Shown: positions 45,001 through 53,028 of the stretch, in pieces
How positions within the stretch are numbered: position 1 is the first letter of the stretch
Layout of the letters: each line of letters starts with the position of its first letter
Source of the DNA: a virus
IMG/VR virus record: IMGVR_UViG_3300021963_007890
Coordinates: 1-64,000 of that record
DNA length: 64,000 nt
Direction: 5' to 3' (one strand)
Program-made: the position numbers and the translations under genes
The notes under the pieces: model-generated
Told to the model about the DNA's origin: nothing
The model's database searches: none
What the model saw: the letters and a program-made list of their open reading frames with translations, nothing else

Positions 45001-48000
45001 CGTAGTGGCTGTAGGTGCTGGTGGCCGAGGCGGATTTGGTGGTCAAGCTGGTACTTATAAAGCATCGGGAGGTGGAGGTGGCGGCTTAGGATGGAAGAAC
45101 AATATAACGGTAGTTCCTGGTCAGACCTATCTTGTAGTAGTAGGCGCAGGCGGAAGTATCAGCGCATTATCTGCTGCTGATACAACCAGTCTCGGAGCCA
45201 GTGGAGGTAATAGCTTCTTTATTAGTTCCAGTACTGTTGCTGGTCTCGGTGGTGTTGGAGGTGGATCACCTACTATTACACCTGTAGGTGGGGGTTTTAT
45301 AGGTGATGGTGGTGGAACTGGTGGAACTGGTGGTAGTGGTGGTCAAAATGCTGAAGCAGGTGGAGGTGGTGGTGCTGCCGGTTATACAGGCAACGGGGGA
45401 GATGCTGGAGGATTTGCCTATAGTTCTCCCGGTTCTACGACAGCCACAGCAGGAAGTGGTGGAGGTGGCGGCGGTGGCGATAAAGGAAGCGGTCGTGCTA
45501 ATGGTAGCCCAGGATACGCAGGTGGTGGTGTAGGATTGTTAGGCCTAGGTTCGAACGGCGCAGCAGGATCTAGCGGTGTTGGTGGAGGTGGTAGCGGCGG
45601 CGCTAACGGTGTCTTAGCAACTGATATCGGAGGTACTTATGGTGGGGGTGGCCCAGCAAACAACGGTGCAGGCGGCGGAGGAGCTGTAAGAATTATTTGG
45701 GGAACCAATAGAGGATTTCCATCAACAAGCACAGCCGATGTAAACGCTATAGAATTAGCAACTCCAAAGGCAGGAGATTATATAAAAGTTACCGATGCCG
45801 CAGGAGTTAGTGTTCTAAGTAGAATAAGTTCAGTGGGATTAACTGGTATTAATATCCCTACAGCAGATACAGCTAATTTATCTGGATTACCAACTACTTG
45901 GTCTATGGTATTATGGGATCCAAGTGTTATTCCTCAGTTGCAGGTAAGAACTACTACAGCACCTATAACACCTAGAGAAAGGTTATACTATTCTTTAATA
46001 AGTTCAGGCAAATATGGGAGAAGTTTATCTCTACGTCCTATAGATAGCGTGGTAAGTCCTATTAATCTTATTCCTGCTAAAACAAGAACTGTCACAACCA
46101 GTAGTGGATTAGTTTGGAAATACCAATCATTTAATATCTATGGCACTGATTTAATAAGACAAACAGATTTATCTTGGTATACCACTGAAGGCAATTTATA
46201 CAATTATCAATTTAATACAGGAAGTAATCTTGTTCTATACTTTGGTTCACTGCCTGCGCCTTATAGTGCTATATACTTGACAAATACACATATAAGATTG
46301 AATAACAATCAAGGATATGACCAGGTATTTCCTATATTAACTTCTACGATTGAAACCGTAACCATAAGCAATCCTATAACATTACCGTCAATCAGTTCTT
46401 TGAGAGCTTTCTTCGGTTCGACCGGTACTGTTGAAACATTAGTATGGAATGATCAAGGCATTGTACCAACATTTACTACAATACTGACTAGCTCAATTTA
46501 TCAATCTAAAATCATACTGGCAGAAGGTGGCATAATCAGTTTGCCATCGACATTTAAAACTTCACACAAAGTAATTGACAGTAGCATAATTGTTAATAGA
46601 ACTCAATCTCCTCTAGCTATATTCACTGATACAAGAGCTGGCATCAGCTACAACAGATATTCTGCGGGATATTATAGTGCTCCTGTTGCTCTAAGTTCGT
46701 CAACTTCAGTTACAGGAACTACAACAATATTAAACTTCTTAACGCAGGCTGTAGGGCAGCAAGTTTATACCACACCAGGAACTTATAGTTGGACTGCTCC
46801 TGCTAATGTGTTTTATGTTTCTGCGGTGGCAGTCGGTGCTGGTGGCGCAGGAGGTGTAGGTCGTGCATTTGGAGATAGACAAAGAGGTGGCGGTGGTGGC
46901 GGTGGATTAGGATGGAAGAATATGATTCCAGTTGTTCCTGGACAAAGTTATACCGTGCAGGTTGGTGCTGCTGGAACAGGAACAAGTTCAGCCACTGGAG
47001 CAGGTCCGTTTGGCAATGGAAATCCTGGAGAGGCAAGTTACTTTATAAGCTCTGCTACAGTTGCTGGCTTCGGGGGTACGGGGGCAACCAATGTTAATTT
47101 CGCAGGAGTAGCTGGTGTAGGGGGTGGTTATATAGGAGATGGTGGTGGATTCGGTGGTAACGGTGGAGTTGATGTCACAACTATTTCTGAAGGTAGAGGG
47201 GGTGGAGGTGGTGGTGCTGGAGGTTATGTAGGTAATGGTGGTAGAGGTGGAGATGGTACAAACAGTGCTACACCAGCCACTCAACCGACTAACGGATCAG
47301 GGGGCGGTGGAGCAGGTGGATCTTCTGTTTATGGAACCTTTAATGATAACGGTAACGCACAGGCATCATCAGGTGCAGGCGGCGGTGTGGGTTTACTGGG
47401 GTTAGGCGCAAACGGTATAGCGACACCAAACCAAATTTGGGTTGGAAATCCTGGTAGTTCAGTAGTATTAGGTGGAGGTGGTGGATCTGGAGGAGCACAA
47501 GGTGGTAGTGGACAGACAGCATTTGCCACAGGACTACCTATGCCGGGTGCCGTAGGAGGCGCATATGGTGCTGGAGGTGGTGGAACTGGTGCAGGTGGTA
47601 CACTTTCACCTATCTATACAGGTGGTACAGGTGGAGGTGGTGCTGTTCGATTAATTTGGGGAACTGGTAGAGGATTCCCAAGCTCATATACGGCAGATCA
47701 AACCAGTATAGATTTGACTACATCAATTCAAATCGGTGATTATATAAGAGTGTTAGACAGTGTAGGCAATAGTAGAGTTATAGAAATTAAGGCAATAAGC
47801 ACTACTACAATGAGCGTTGATACTGTAGGTTTAAATGGATTGGTAGGATTACCTGATTCTTGGACTGTTACACCGTGGGATCCAAGCGTTTATCCTCAAT
47901 CCAGTGTTATAATAACAACTAGACCTACCACTCCTAGAGAAAATCTAGCATTACCATTGTTAGCCCCTGGTTTACGATATAATAGAACAATTACCCAGGG

Positions 48001-49453
48001 AATTCAATTCTCTACATCACCGAATGATCCCCCAGTAGGACCTTTAAAATCTAGCATTATTCTAAAATCTCCTACCAACTTGGTAGCAAATACACTGACC
48101 AACTATGTTTTTAAGATTGACAGTGAAAATACAGCTTCAACTATAACCACAGGTTTAGATAATCCCAAAGCCATACTTTACTACACCAATATTGCACCTG
48201 GCATTAGGGGTGGAACCTATTACAACAGCTCTCAGCGAGAAATTTTTGTCACTAGAAGAGATGTAGGTGTTCCTCATTCTTTACCACTGACACCACCTCA
48301 AATCAACACTGATTTGAGAATGAAACTGGTAACTACTACGATTTCGCCTAGTGGCGCTGTTAATAAACAGGTCATCGGAATAAAGCATGTACCTACTCAG
48401 TTTGATAGAGTTGGTAATTTGAAAATGGTTCAGTCTATTAGTGGCGATACTCTACGTTCTACTATAAGTTTTGTCAATCGTCCTAAATTAGCGCCTACAG
48501 GATGGAACAATGTAGAAGTGGTAAGTCGAGGTGTGATTGATAGAAAGTTAACTGTATTAAAGAGCGGAGGAGCTGAAAACTTTGTTTCAGGTAATGTCAA
48601 AGCAGGCATAGAAGTTGTCCCAGATCCTAATAGATACTTTGGCAATCAAAGGATTAGAATAGTACAGTATCTAGCTACACCTTCAACTATAATCCGTCCT
48701 GACATAATTAACATTGCTAAGACTCCTGTTTCAAAGAGCCAGGTATTTGAAGCGCCAATAGCAGCGTCTTTATCTAGACAAATAAGTCAATTAAAAACCG
48801 TTGAGTCAAGCATAAGAATTGTTAGTGATTTAAATTTTGTATCAAAATATATAGCACCTAGTCATTATGCTCCTGTAACACCTATTAATCGAGCAAAACT
48901 ACTAGATCTTGTACAGGTTAGATTTAATGAACAGCGTGGAAAATTAGACGAAATTATAATTTTAAGAACTTTTGATTTAGGTACCCGTGTTGCTCAAATA
49001 CAAAAACCTGTTACCAAATTAATATTCGAGGACAATGATTATTTTAATACTACAGCTAGACTTGCTCCTATACAAAAAGATAAATTTAAATTATTTGATC
49101 TTGATAGAAATCAAGGTCTAATACAAAATCCAGCTGAGTTCATTGATTTAGAAACTATACAATTTGAATATAAAACAGGCAAGATTTTTCAACCGTTTTT
49201 ATCAATTAGAACACCTGTTGATTTAGACGATAAACCTTTTGGTTCGGTGAGTAGAATAGACAAACTAGCTTTACCGGTTAATAATTTTGCTGCAATCGCG
49301 CAGGTTAAGATTGGACAGGAGATAGGTGAAGCTAGTAATGTTAGATTATCAGTTGATGTAAGAGGGCTTATAACCAAGTTTATTGCTAGTAAATCAGGCA
49401 TTTTACATGATCCATCTACTCGCAGAGCACCACCTATTCAATTTTGGAATTGA
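36038..49453 (+). CDS. 4471-aa giant repeat adhesin/tail protein
   Basis: At ~13.4 kb this is about one fifth of the window. About 14 diverged copies of a ~200-residue module run from the N-terminus to ~3500. Their core reads (Y/F)xxxIxGxxxxTSxxVxxYYxxENxxxTFxxxTSxxTLFF, then an RL..F.....I...T..SVTI..........LYLG strand set and an (A/I)(E/S)IP....K...VxD segment. Examples are STSTAVKWYYNEENIL and TSSFITYYTYENNTIRTF. Inserted are a LamG domain (~1257-1437) and two large Gly-rich domains (~2960-3230 and ~3565-3880), each preceded by TTPGTY.WTAP and ending in GGGGAVR(I/L)IWGT. The C-terminus (~3900-4471) is a helix/strand region rich in RxxxIxxP. One uninterrupted frame over 13 kb argues for strong selection. 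Function: host attachment or a virion appendage, inferred. Confidence 0.8.
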   Translation: MPATVFPATGYSVRISATDDITSNAAAWYLNDLNQLTTTVNTATNKTFYFENDVATIGTFTEVRIYTSSTVQVNYDLTTYNIISNDESTSNFIPYYTNELNLLTSIRNSPQIRTFFINNYNNINLGNFVRVRITGPLYSEEIDVIRKTNTSFTIALPSNWPANSTGFTVSLGRYDFVPTNPYSQVISVTSSTSRSFNLTKPVGFPEVGAAIYAIIPSGAYSISDPVGVNARLDSASLNKNIGKINQPVGINPTLSIFKGIKVELKNDQTKNTFASTKVPLIVKDPTIIPSRQITVSTSSIIQYIDYPIRITGSDLARNFDLSWYIKDENTLSLILSTSNSVTYSFVNPNDPFRLGTYTKAKLIGQSYEKVIDVVTNTNNSITVLKLPEFPLLSQLSVYLGNPIVVTNTTLTDSNQVPVIRQFKSPAVESKSNLPSALINKSGIKIAGENTRFRSEQIRQQSLLREPITVPARTVTYTNFTNTVYSDLIRVTGRSGITSNASTYYVFESNQLIVTRTTSNFVTLFFVNPNNNQSIGPVSTVRLLGPRFEATVSVQSYTNDSVTIADIFKFYDIQSQNPFGDLFIRLGVNFVDRTVGYTNTNQIGQINLFKTNAITGVSHSLSVPKLTSSIVLRDTRIRFTHTDFRTVSKVIGESRIFRIEQTQKTQIQIKEPIVLPSRTITSSTFTTTIFSDLIRITGNTGISNNFNNYYIYENNQITFTRSTSSSVTLFFNNNNQNFGNILIARLISPAFDITINVQSYTNNSITVANIFGFGDSQSQNTINDLYVRLGINFLDKTSTLSDAGRVALINPLKIPVALSSRVDQVGKTKLKDSNFSTIEIPRVSTYKNVTSLRDTISYTPQPISIPASTATIYSPLIDITGKVESTSSFISYYINEENSFRTFTTTTSTITLLYSGFNVWTPNPTVIKLFAYQTIDNIESLRYETTLPILAITSQSVTINWVRDNYKLRAQLGRTISFSSGTYANYYTSGLAVANITTPNYRATSQQVFSIGTSGKLQTQSPKLSTSITPLAVSRFKQEIVIKGEGRTFAQRSTIVTTSTNLILDPFPIYIYGNSLTTSTAVKWYYNEENILGTFNSTSTLITLYFGVLPIYQQSTAPFIKLFAPNGGFENIYPVVTSTIDSVTIQSIGIFPSISGMYFNWARTRQTETYRYSDVGHTPQLNSQTFRQFQDPNTNKIYSSFTSTEQGWVVYDRRVTDIAYVGTSTELILNAPIIIPEQGTFAKIQYVNSNYYESVVNRRAIRFNGSDTSIQFSASTVIGIPQTTRTPIMAEAWINLDAAEGCIIMSEEYSGGADPINLTLAVGGSAPTSPGTQVWFGFYDGVSWTYALTNKSLLAGQWYHVAGQFDGTQIKIYINGYQDGTVVTPAGGWHQPGAITSFFIGRRWDTFPGDGQRPFFKGLIYQARIVMGQLVYTKDFVPPLNTRVGENSGGTRFLACSVPISQPQLYVEFPRTGNYTVNGAIRADAATIPPRYVYDAYPEEIYEINSATSTRIYLKGNIAYRPIVNTEYLRDNLFDRPINRFDIYFLGISKNYPVIKSSSTNVTTSITIGSLRQSIPKLAYGIEIPQVGKAASIPKLRETLGFFSKSISSITSSTQLVFNPTPLPVYGITRSTSTFVSYYINETNTIQVLPVGSAFTTLYLGNNPEYFRVLGTVIRIVNPNVGYDRQFNIVSSTLETVTIAFANDLPSVSGMLLYYGSVQTSYPSVNYTDSNMVGKISKNTVGASFIEIRPDQAGAVKQSILVKSDNIRFTQSQLEKKFTQLRGGIEVPKTQRLSTVTKVGDPGIYQNPTYTVSTSSELLFYNTVNITGRLASTSSFITYYTYENNTIRTFTTSSVQKVFYLSEYVRTDLGLSHIRLQNYRFDSGVDNLIFDRIFPITSLSSSSVTFNFVGDLPEGSYRGSLGRYITSYNQIFSGTNSVSLLGIYRTPVVGSYQTPGISQIEKRLIVLRDFVPSISTGMMGQSTKIKLAGDRSYSNPIVISTSNSSLLFLDPVNISGRSGTTSNFVTVYIREEEIVRTFASTSANITLYFDRPIQVTGDYTVARLTNFVDYNYTATIVSVTNQSVTIVNPNAPIIPNSGITVYLGKIWPGEQFRRITYDSALQIPGINRFRMPNTLPSVGMSTIEIPSGIGKLTTATPLRYISNINRFTINQIRVVTSLRSEKNAEPQRTRTVTTASSISYDPYAYRIYGTNLSTSTAVKWYYNEENILTTFFTTSTTLILNLGILPLSLQAQSRNTHIKLTNGIGYDEQFTITNYTAETVSINMPINLPSISSLTLYFGSLRSFETVVWSDNSQIAKFNYKWTNWFSQNQQDRGVLSRQVVSLKSVIDQTKLSLIQKPVNYLKSSIEVPNTAKVTAPIIIKEVGRYTPRTISITTAQNILYVGPFDATGRIGSTSSFVTNYIFDTELLTTSIYTGSIVTLFFSNYYAQPSEGFNTVRVQGINGLQEAVDFDLTLPITTLTNYSVSFNIKGLPFSSRYKIFLGRPIVTTSVSVSDSNRVESINRVKNYQGFSAVETPRISQLNKSSIVVKDFTNNIRLGQAKSLTKIAGDRSYSVSTSTIVFSTQTIYQDPVPITGINRSQTNFVQTYINDQDLVNISYNTSSIITLFLAQGIQYTGQATTVKIVRYSSGSYVNNRFTITNTEFESDYPIISYSTNTITINAGLNSFIDYLRPLAAYVGQPFTTSSAIRYTNTSTLAVAVAGYKPTIGITGFAISTITAKVSSGLVIKGLPSSLKVENFKPKSTAVVKSFADNIKTGRAVTIPTVRDGYYPNLTSRTRTVTTNTTIVYDAQIFRIYGTNLSTSTFVNNYIFENDIVTTYTQSTSTITLFVGSLPIIAPAQGLYVRITDLGSFNTVTQVLSRGSGHVVINTPDNLPSISNLYLYLGAMTNVETIAYSDTNYTELNLFNDITAGIAYRKDQITYPTFVPRAYSFTGTTTALTLGFSYLQGQQSFTTPGTYYWTAPPGVTQVSVVAVGAGGRGGFGGQAGTYKASGGGGGGLGWKNNITVVPGQTYLVVVGAGGSISALSAADTTSLGASGGNSFFISSSTVAGLGGVGGGSPTITPVGGGFIGDGGGTGGTGGSGGQNAEAGGGGGAAGYTGNGGDAGGFAYSSPGSTTATAGSGGGGGGGDKGSGRANGSPGYAGGGVGLLGLGSNGAAGSSGVGGGGSGGANGVLATDIGGTYGGGGPANNGAGGGGAVRIIWGTNRGFPSTSTADVNAIELATPKAGDYIKVTDAAGVSVLSRISSVGLTGINIPTADTANLSGLPTTWSMVLWDPSVIPQLQVRTTTAPITPRERLYYSLISSGKYGRSLSLRPIDSVVSPINLIPAKTRTVTTSSGLVWKYQSFNIYGTDLIRQTDLSWYTTEGNLYNYQFNTGSNLVLYFGSLPAPYSAIYLTNTHIRLNNNQGYDQVFPILTSTIETVTISNPITLPSISSLRAFFGSTGTVETLVWNDQGIVPTFTTILTSSIYQSKIILAEGGIISLPSTFKTSHKVIDSSIIVNRTQSPLAIFTDTRAGISYNRYSAGYYSAPVALSSSTSVTGTTTILNFLTQAVGQQVYTTPGTYSWTAPANVFYVSAVAVGAGGAGGVGRAFGDRQRGGGGGGGLGWKNMIPVVPGQSYTVQVGAAGTGTSSATGAGPFGNGNPGEASYFISSATVAGFGGTGATNVNFAGVAGVGGGYIGDGGGFGGNGGVDVTTISEGRGGGGGGAGGYVGNGGRGGDGTNSATPATQPTNGSGGGGAGGSSVYGTFNDNGNAQASSGAGGGVGLLGLGANGIATPNQIWVGNPGSSVVLGGGGGSGGAQGGSGQTAFATGLPMPGAVGGAYGAGGGGTGAGGTLSPIYTGGTGGGGAVRLIWGTGRGFPSSYTADQTSIDLTTSIQIGDYIRVLDSVGNSRVIEIKAISTTTMSVDTVGLNGLVGLPDSWTVTPWDPSVYPQSSVIITTRPTTPRENLALPLLAPGLRYNRTITQGIQFSTSPNDPPVGPLKSSIILKSPTNLVANTLTNYVFKIDSENTASTITTGLDNPKAILYYTNIAPGIRGGTYYNSSQREIFVTRRDVGVPHSLPLTPPQINTDLRMKLVTTTISPSGAVNKQVIGIKHVPTQFDRVGNLKMVQSISGDTLRSTISFVNRPKLAPTGWNNVEVVSRGVIDRKLTVLKSGGAENFVSGNVKAGIEVVPDPNRYFGNQRIRIVQYLATPSTIIRPDIINIAKTPVSKSQVFEAPIAASLSRQISQLKTVESSIRIVSDLNFVSKYIAPSHYAPVTPINRAKLLDLVQVRFNEQRGKLDEIIILRTFDLGTRVAQIQKPVTKLIFEDNDYFNTTARLAPIQKDKFKLFDLDRNQGLIQNPAEFIDLETIQFEYKTGKIFQPFLSIRTPVDLDDKPFGSVSRIDKLALPVNNFAAIAQVKIGQEIGEASNVRLSVDVRGLITKFIASKSGILHDPSTRRAPPIQFWN
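39810..40350 (+). other. LamG-type domain inside the giant gene
   Basis: Starts RAIRFNGSDTSIQF and continues AEAWINLDAAEGCIIMS, LAGQWYHVAGQFDGTQIKIYI and SFFIGRRWD. A concanavalin-like jellyroll, probably glycan-binding. Confidence 0.75.
44930..45715 (+). other. first glycine-rich domain of the giant gene
   Basis: Opens with FTTPGTYYWTAPPGV and contains long Gly runs (GGGGGG with S/A/N) and a GGGFIGDGG motif. Such glycine-rich segments form polyglycine helical bundles in some phage adhesins. Confidence 0.7.
46750..47670 (+). other. second glycine-rich domain of the giant gene
   Basis: Opens YTTPGTYSWTAPANV, followed by GGGGGGGLGWKN, GGGYIGDGGG and a final GGGGAVRLIWGTG. It is homologous to the first glycine-rich domain. 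Confidence 0.7.
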
Positions 49454-49474
49454 TTACTCTCTTTAGAATTTTTG

Positions 49475-49481
49475 CTAAATA
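49475..49481 (+). promoter_or_regulatory. late-promoter-like box (CTAAATA)
   Basis: 29 bases upstream of the ATG at 49511, with a GAGAGGAT ribosome-binding site between; leadered class. Confidence 0.5.
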
Positions 49482-49510
49482 AAAGCATCTATATTTGAGA
49501 GGATTACAAA

Positions 49511-49765
49511 ATGTTTGAAACTCTAAATGCTGCATTTCCTAATCATACACATTTTTATGTGGTAAACGGATTGAGCATGGCAGATGCATTGGATAGGTGC
49601 GCTAGAATGACAGGTGATGATGGTCAGGTTTTTAATTATCAAAATCAAATTATTTTTGCTGTAAAACACGCTTTAGATACTGCTTTGATCCCTTGGCTAG
49701 ATCCGGTTCAAGGTTCGCCCGTTGATGTAACACCCAATGATCCAGCTCAAGATCAACCAGAATAA
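49511..49765 (+). CDS. small protein between giant adhesin and 1046-aa protein (84 aa)
   Basis: Not recognised. The N-terminal ~50 residues (MFETLNAAFPNHTHFYVVN, then SMADALDRCARMTGDDGQVF) look like a small compact domain. The C-terminus is a Pro/Asp-rich tail (DVTPNDPAQDQPE). It has a clear ribosome-binding site and lies 19 bases before the 1046-aa gene, suggesting it is a chaperone or small subunit for one of its huge neighbours. That role is only positional inference. Confidence 0.55.
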   Translation: MFETLNAAFPNHTHFYVVNGLSMADALDRCARMTGDDGQVFNYQNQIIFAVKHALDTALIPWLDPVQGSPVDVTPNDPAQDQPE

Positions 49766-49784
49766 AGAATCTTAGGAGTCTCTA

Positions 49785-52700
49785 ATGGCTAAACGAATTA
49801 TTCAAGAAAATTATACCTTTACACCCGGTTCAAGAACCTTTGTCATAAGCAATAGGTTTTTGCGTAGGGAACAATTGTTATTAATTACCAATGTCACAAC
49901 TGGTGTTGTAATTTATAACTTTTCAGATACAGTTCTTACTCTGTCTAGTTTCAGTTCTACCGTTGTTAACAATGTAGAAACTACAACCATTCAGGTAACT
50001 GCACCTGCTGCTTCTTCAATGAACGCTAATGATAAGTTTGCGATCTTAATTGAAGAAACCAATGAAACTTTGCAGCCAGCAGAGGTTTATATTGACCCTG
50101 TCCAGAAAATGCGTGTATCTACACCACAGAGTTTGATTGATACAGACTTTGAATATGGAATTCAGCCAACAAAGTGGGAAACTCTAAATTTGATGAATAA
50201 TAGGCCTAGTGGGTTTTATGATCCAACAAGTCCGTTACCTTTAACTGCCATCGCAGGTGCAGGAACTAGGTTAGTCACTGTTACAATGACCAACACCAAT
50301 GGTGTGCTCACAGGGAACCCAATTTATATTCAGGATACCACTGATCCAGCTGCTAACGGTTATTTTATTATTAACAGCACTAGCACAACACAGTTTACCT
50401 ATTATGCAAGTAGTACAGTAACTAATGCTAGTATTTTCGATGCTACAAAAACCTATATATTCCATGCTATCCCTTATACTGGTGCAAGTATTGCTCTTGC
50501 GGTAGGCGCTAATAACGCTTTTGTTAGAACAGCGCTTAACGAAGTAACCTGTTTTACCAAAGATAATCATGGATTATCAGTCGGTGATGCTATCTTTGTT
50601 ACTGGAACAACAGCGGCAACTTCTAATCCACCAAATGGTTCTTGGTTTGTTCGTAGAACCCCTGATAGCAATCGTTTTGTATTTGATACTGTTTTAGATC
50701 CAAGTGGCGCCATATCAGCCCAGGGCGGAGGTACAGGTTTAACATTGAATACCACAGTTGATGCAGCAGGTAGAATTGTAGGCTTAGTAGTTAACGCGGC
50801 AGGTTCAAATTATGCTGTTGGTGACATCGTCAGTATCTCAGGCGGAGATGGTAATGGTAGAGCCAAGGTTACTGCTATTATTCCTGTAGATTCTACAACT
50901 AACGGTAGAAGTCTAATAGGTGCTGTAAATGGCATACAGGTAAACAGAGCAGGACTTACATATACATCTGCTTCAGGAGTTGCTACAACTATTCAATTCA
51001 GCGGTGGTAGCCTTTATGTTCGCCCATGGGGCAGTGCTATACATAGACCATTCGATGGTGGTGTTTACTTTACAGCTGGTGTACCTTATCATGGTAATCA
51101 ATTGATTAGACAGACTCGTAGATATTTCCGCTATCAATCTGGTAAGGGCATACAGTTTTCGACTGGTTCTAATATGTGCTCACCATTTATTGTTGACAGT
51201 TTAACAGCAGTTGGATCAACAATTACAGTGACTACAAAATTCCCTCATAATTTATTCACTGGCGCTAATATACGTGTAAGTAACGCAGACCAAAGCACCT
51301 ATAATGGTGTGTTTAATGTTACATCTGTTCCTAGTCCTCTAACATTTACCTATACAGCAAGTGGAACCCCTGCTGTGAGTCCTGCCACAGGTTTAGGTAT
51401 CACGGTTCAACCAAACACATGGTTTGGAGCAACAATACGCTTAGGTATGTTTGACAGTCAGAATGGTTTTTACTTTGAATATGATGGTCAGGGCTTATTT
51501 GCTTGCAGAAGATCAAGCACTAGTCAATTGGCTGGATATATCAGCTCTTTAGGAACAGGAGAACAGGCTGTAACTGGAATTAATACTAGATGGTCTACTC
51601 AATTAAGTCCTGGAGATTTTGTTGTAATTAGAGGGATGAGTTATACTGTGGTAAGTATAGAAAGTGATCTTGCTATGACTATCTATCCAGATTATCGTGG
51701 AACGGCCATTGTACCACCTACCCAGTTAATCATATCCAGAACTGATACACTACGTATTCCTCAGAGCTCTTGGAATATTGATAAGATGGATGGAACAGGC
51801 GATAGCGGGTTCACCCTTGATATCAATAAGATGCAGATGTGGTATATTGACTATACCTGGTATGGAGCTGGTTCGATTCGTTGGGGTTTTAGAACACAGC
51901 GTGGAACAGTAGTTTATGCTCATAGATTAGCTCACGGAAATGCTCAAACTGAAGCTTATATGCGTTCAGGTAATTTACCAGCTCGTTATGAAGTTAGTAC
52001 TATTGCTCCGTTTACAAAACTCACAGCTACTCTAACTAATCTAACTACAGCTTCAATGGATGTAGCCAGCACTGTTGGATTTCCTACTACAGGAACAGTG
52101 GTAATTTCAGCACCAGGAAATACTGGTGCTGTGATTGAATACATTAGTTATAGTGGTAAAACAGCAACGCAACTTCAAAACCTAGTAAGAGCTGTAACGA
52201 CCTTAACTGGACCTGCTGGATTAACGTTAGGTGGTGGAACAAGCACTACGGCTACATTTGTTGTAACTGCTACATCTTTCCCATCGGTGAGCTACTTTAG
52301 TCCACAATGTAGTAATACAATTAGCCATTGGGGATCATCTGTAATGATGGACGGTAGGTTTGATGATGATAAATCTCTTGTGTTTATTGCTGGAATGAGC
52401 ACAGCCTACTCAAATATTGGTAACGGTGTCACTGTACCTCTATTAAGTATTCGTGTATCGCCAAGTGTAGATAGTGGTTTAACAGGGGTCATTGGCGCCA
52501 GAGAACTTATCAATAGAATGCAATTAATTCTTCGTTCAACAGGAATTCAGACATCAGGAACAAACTTCTTTATCACAGGGCGCCTAAATGCTAGGGTGGC
52601 AGGCGGCACAGCAACTTTCTTCGGTGCTGCTGGTGGATCGAGCCTAGCTCAGGTAAATTATCACGCAAGTAATAATAGTATATTTGGTGGTGAAGTTTGT

Positions 52701-52925
52701 TTCGGAGCATTTACTACTCCTGGTGTTAACGTTCTTGATCTTTCAGTTGTACGTGATCTGGGAAATAGTATACTAGGTGGCGGTGCTACATTAGCTATGC
52801 CAGCTAGTGATAACAATAAATATCCAGATGGTCCTGATATTCTAACTTTGGCAGCTACTCAAACTGGTGGTGTTACAACTAATACTATTATTGCACGTAT
52901 TGGTTGGACAGAAGCACAGGCCTAA
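49785..52925 (+). CDS. tail/virion structural protein (1046 aa)
   Basis: The N-terminal ~130 residues resemble a virion attachment cap (YTFTPGSRTFVISNRFLRRE). Then come two strands with a CFTKDNHGLSVGD loop and a KVTAI...GRSLIGAVNG region. From ~430 it shares a domain with the 27117 protein (RLGMFDSQNGFYFEYDG, DKMDGTGDSG, WYGAGSIRW, MRSGNLPARYEV). Between these is one GEQAVTGINTRWSTQLSPGD module like those in the 32969 protein. The C-terminus has INRMQLILRSTGIQTSG and a NSIFGGEVCFGAF segment. A mosaic of shared virion modules; no enzymatic motif. A strong hairpin follows. Confidence 0.7.
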   Translation: MAKRIIQENYTFTPGSRTFVISNRFLRREQLLLITNVTTGVVIYNFSDTVLTLSSFSSTVVNNVETTTIQVTAPAASSMNANDKFAILIEETNETLQPAEVYIDPVQKMRVSTPQSLIDTDFEYGIQPTKWETLNLMNNRPSGFYDPTSPLPLTAIAGAGTRLVTVTMTNTNGVLTGNPIYIQDTTDPAANGYFIINSTSTTQFTYYASSTVTNASIFDATKTYIFHAIPYTGASIALAVGANNAFVRTALNEVTCFTKDNHGLSVGDAIFVTGTTAATSNPPNGSWFVRRTPDSNRFVFDTVLDPSGAISAQGGGTGLTLNTTVDAAGRIVGLVVNAAGSNYAVGDIVSISGGDGNGRAKVTAIIPVDSTTNGRSLIGAVNGIQVNRAGLTYTSASGVATTIQFSGGSLYVRPWGSAIHRPFDGGVYFTAGVPYHGNQLIRQTRRYFRYQSGKGIQFSTGSNMCSPFIVDSLTAVGSTITVTTKFPHNLFTGANIRVSNADQSTYNGVFNVTSVPSPLTFTYTASGTPAVSPATGLGITVQPNTWFGATIRLGMFDSQNGFYFEYDGQGLFACRRSSTSQLAGYISSLGTGEQAVTGINTRWSTQLSPGDFVVIRGMSYTVVSIESDLAMTIYPDYRGTAIVPPTQLIISRTDTLRIPQSSWNIDKMDGTGDSGFTLDINKMQMWYIDYTWYGAGSIRWGFRTQRGTVVYAHRLAHGNAQTEAYMRSGNLPARYEVSTIAPFTKLTATLTNLTTASMDVASTVGFPTTGTVVISAPGNTGAVIEYISYSGKTATQLQNLVRAVTTLTGPAGLTLGGGTSTTATFVVTATSFPSVSYFSPQCSNTISHWGSSVMMDGRFDDDKSLVFIAGMSTAYSNIGNGVTVPLLSIRVSPSVDSGLTGVIGARELINRMQLILRSTGIQTSGTNFFITGRLNARVAGGTATFFGAAGGSSLAQVNYHASNNSIFGGEVCFGAFTTPGVNVLDLSVVRDLGNSILGGGATLAMPASDNNKYPDGPDILTLAATQTGGVTTNTIIARIGWTEAQA

Positions 52926-52931
52926 AACAAA

Positions 52932-52952
52932 GTGGGGGATAAATTCCCCCAC
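52932..52952 (+). terminator. terminator-like hairpin
   Basis: GTGGGGGA / TCCCCCAC stem of 8 bp with loop TAAAT, directly after the 1046-aa gene stop. The T-run is weak. Confidence 0.6.
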
Positions 52953-53028
52953 TATCCTCAAAATATCATACACTTTACAACAAGTTCTTAAATACTTTAC
53001 TTCACGTAGGGTATAGTTTAATTTGGAC

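Larger units (their letters stand above)
36900..46500 (+). repeat. tandem ~600-bp coding modules in the giant gene
   Basis: About 14 diverged copies, recognised by YYxxENxxxT and IxGxxxxTS signatures near nt 36950, 37490, 38110, 38650, 39220, 40890, 41480, 42040, 42630, 43230, 43800, 44460 and 46110. Diverged at DNA level, so old duplications. Confidence 0.65.

Noticed and set aside
36394-48645. Short minus-strand ORFs within the giant adhesin
   Set aside because: No start signals, no motifs, and all lie antisense to a continuous coding frame.
52926-53028. Search for a tRNA or ncRNA in the intergenic space before the bilin reductase
   Set aside because: Only a terminator-like hairpin is visible; no tRNA cloverleaf or other fold is seen.
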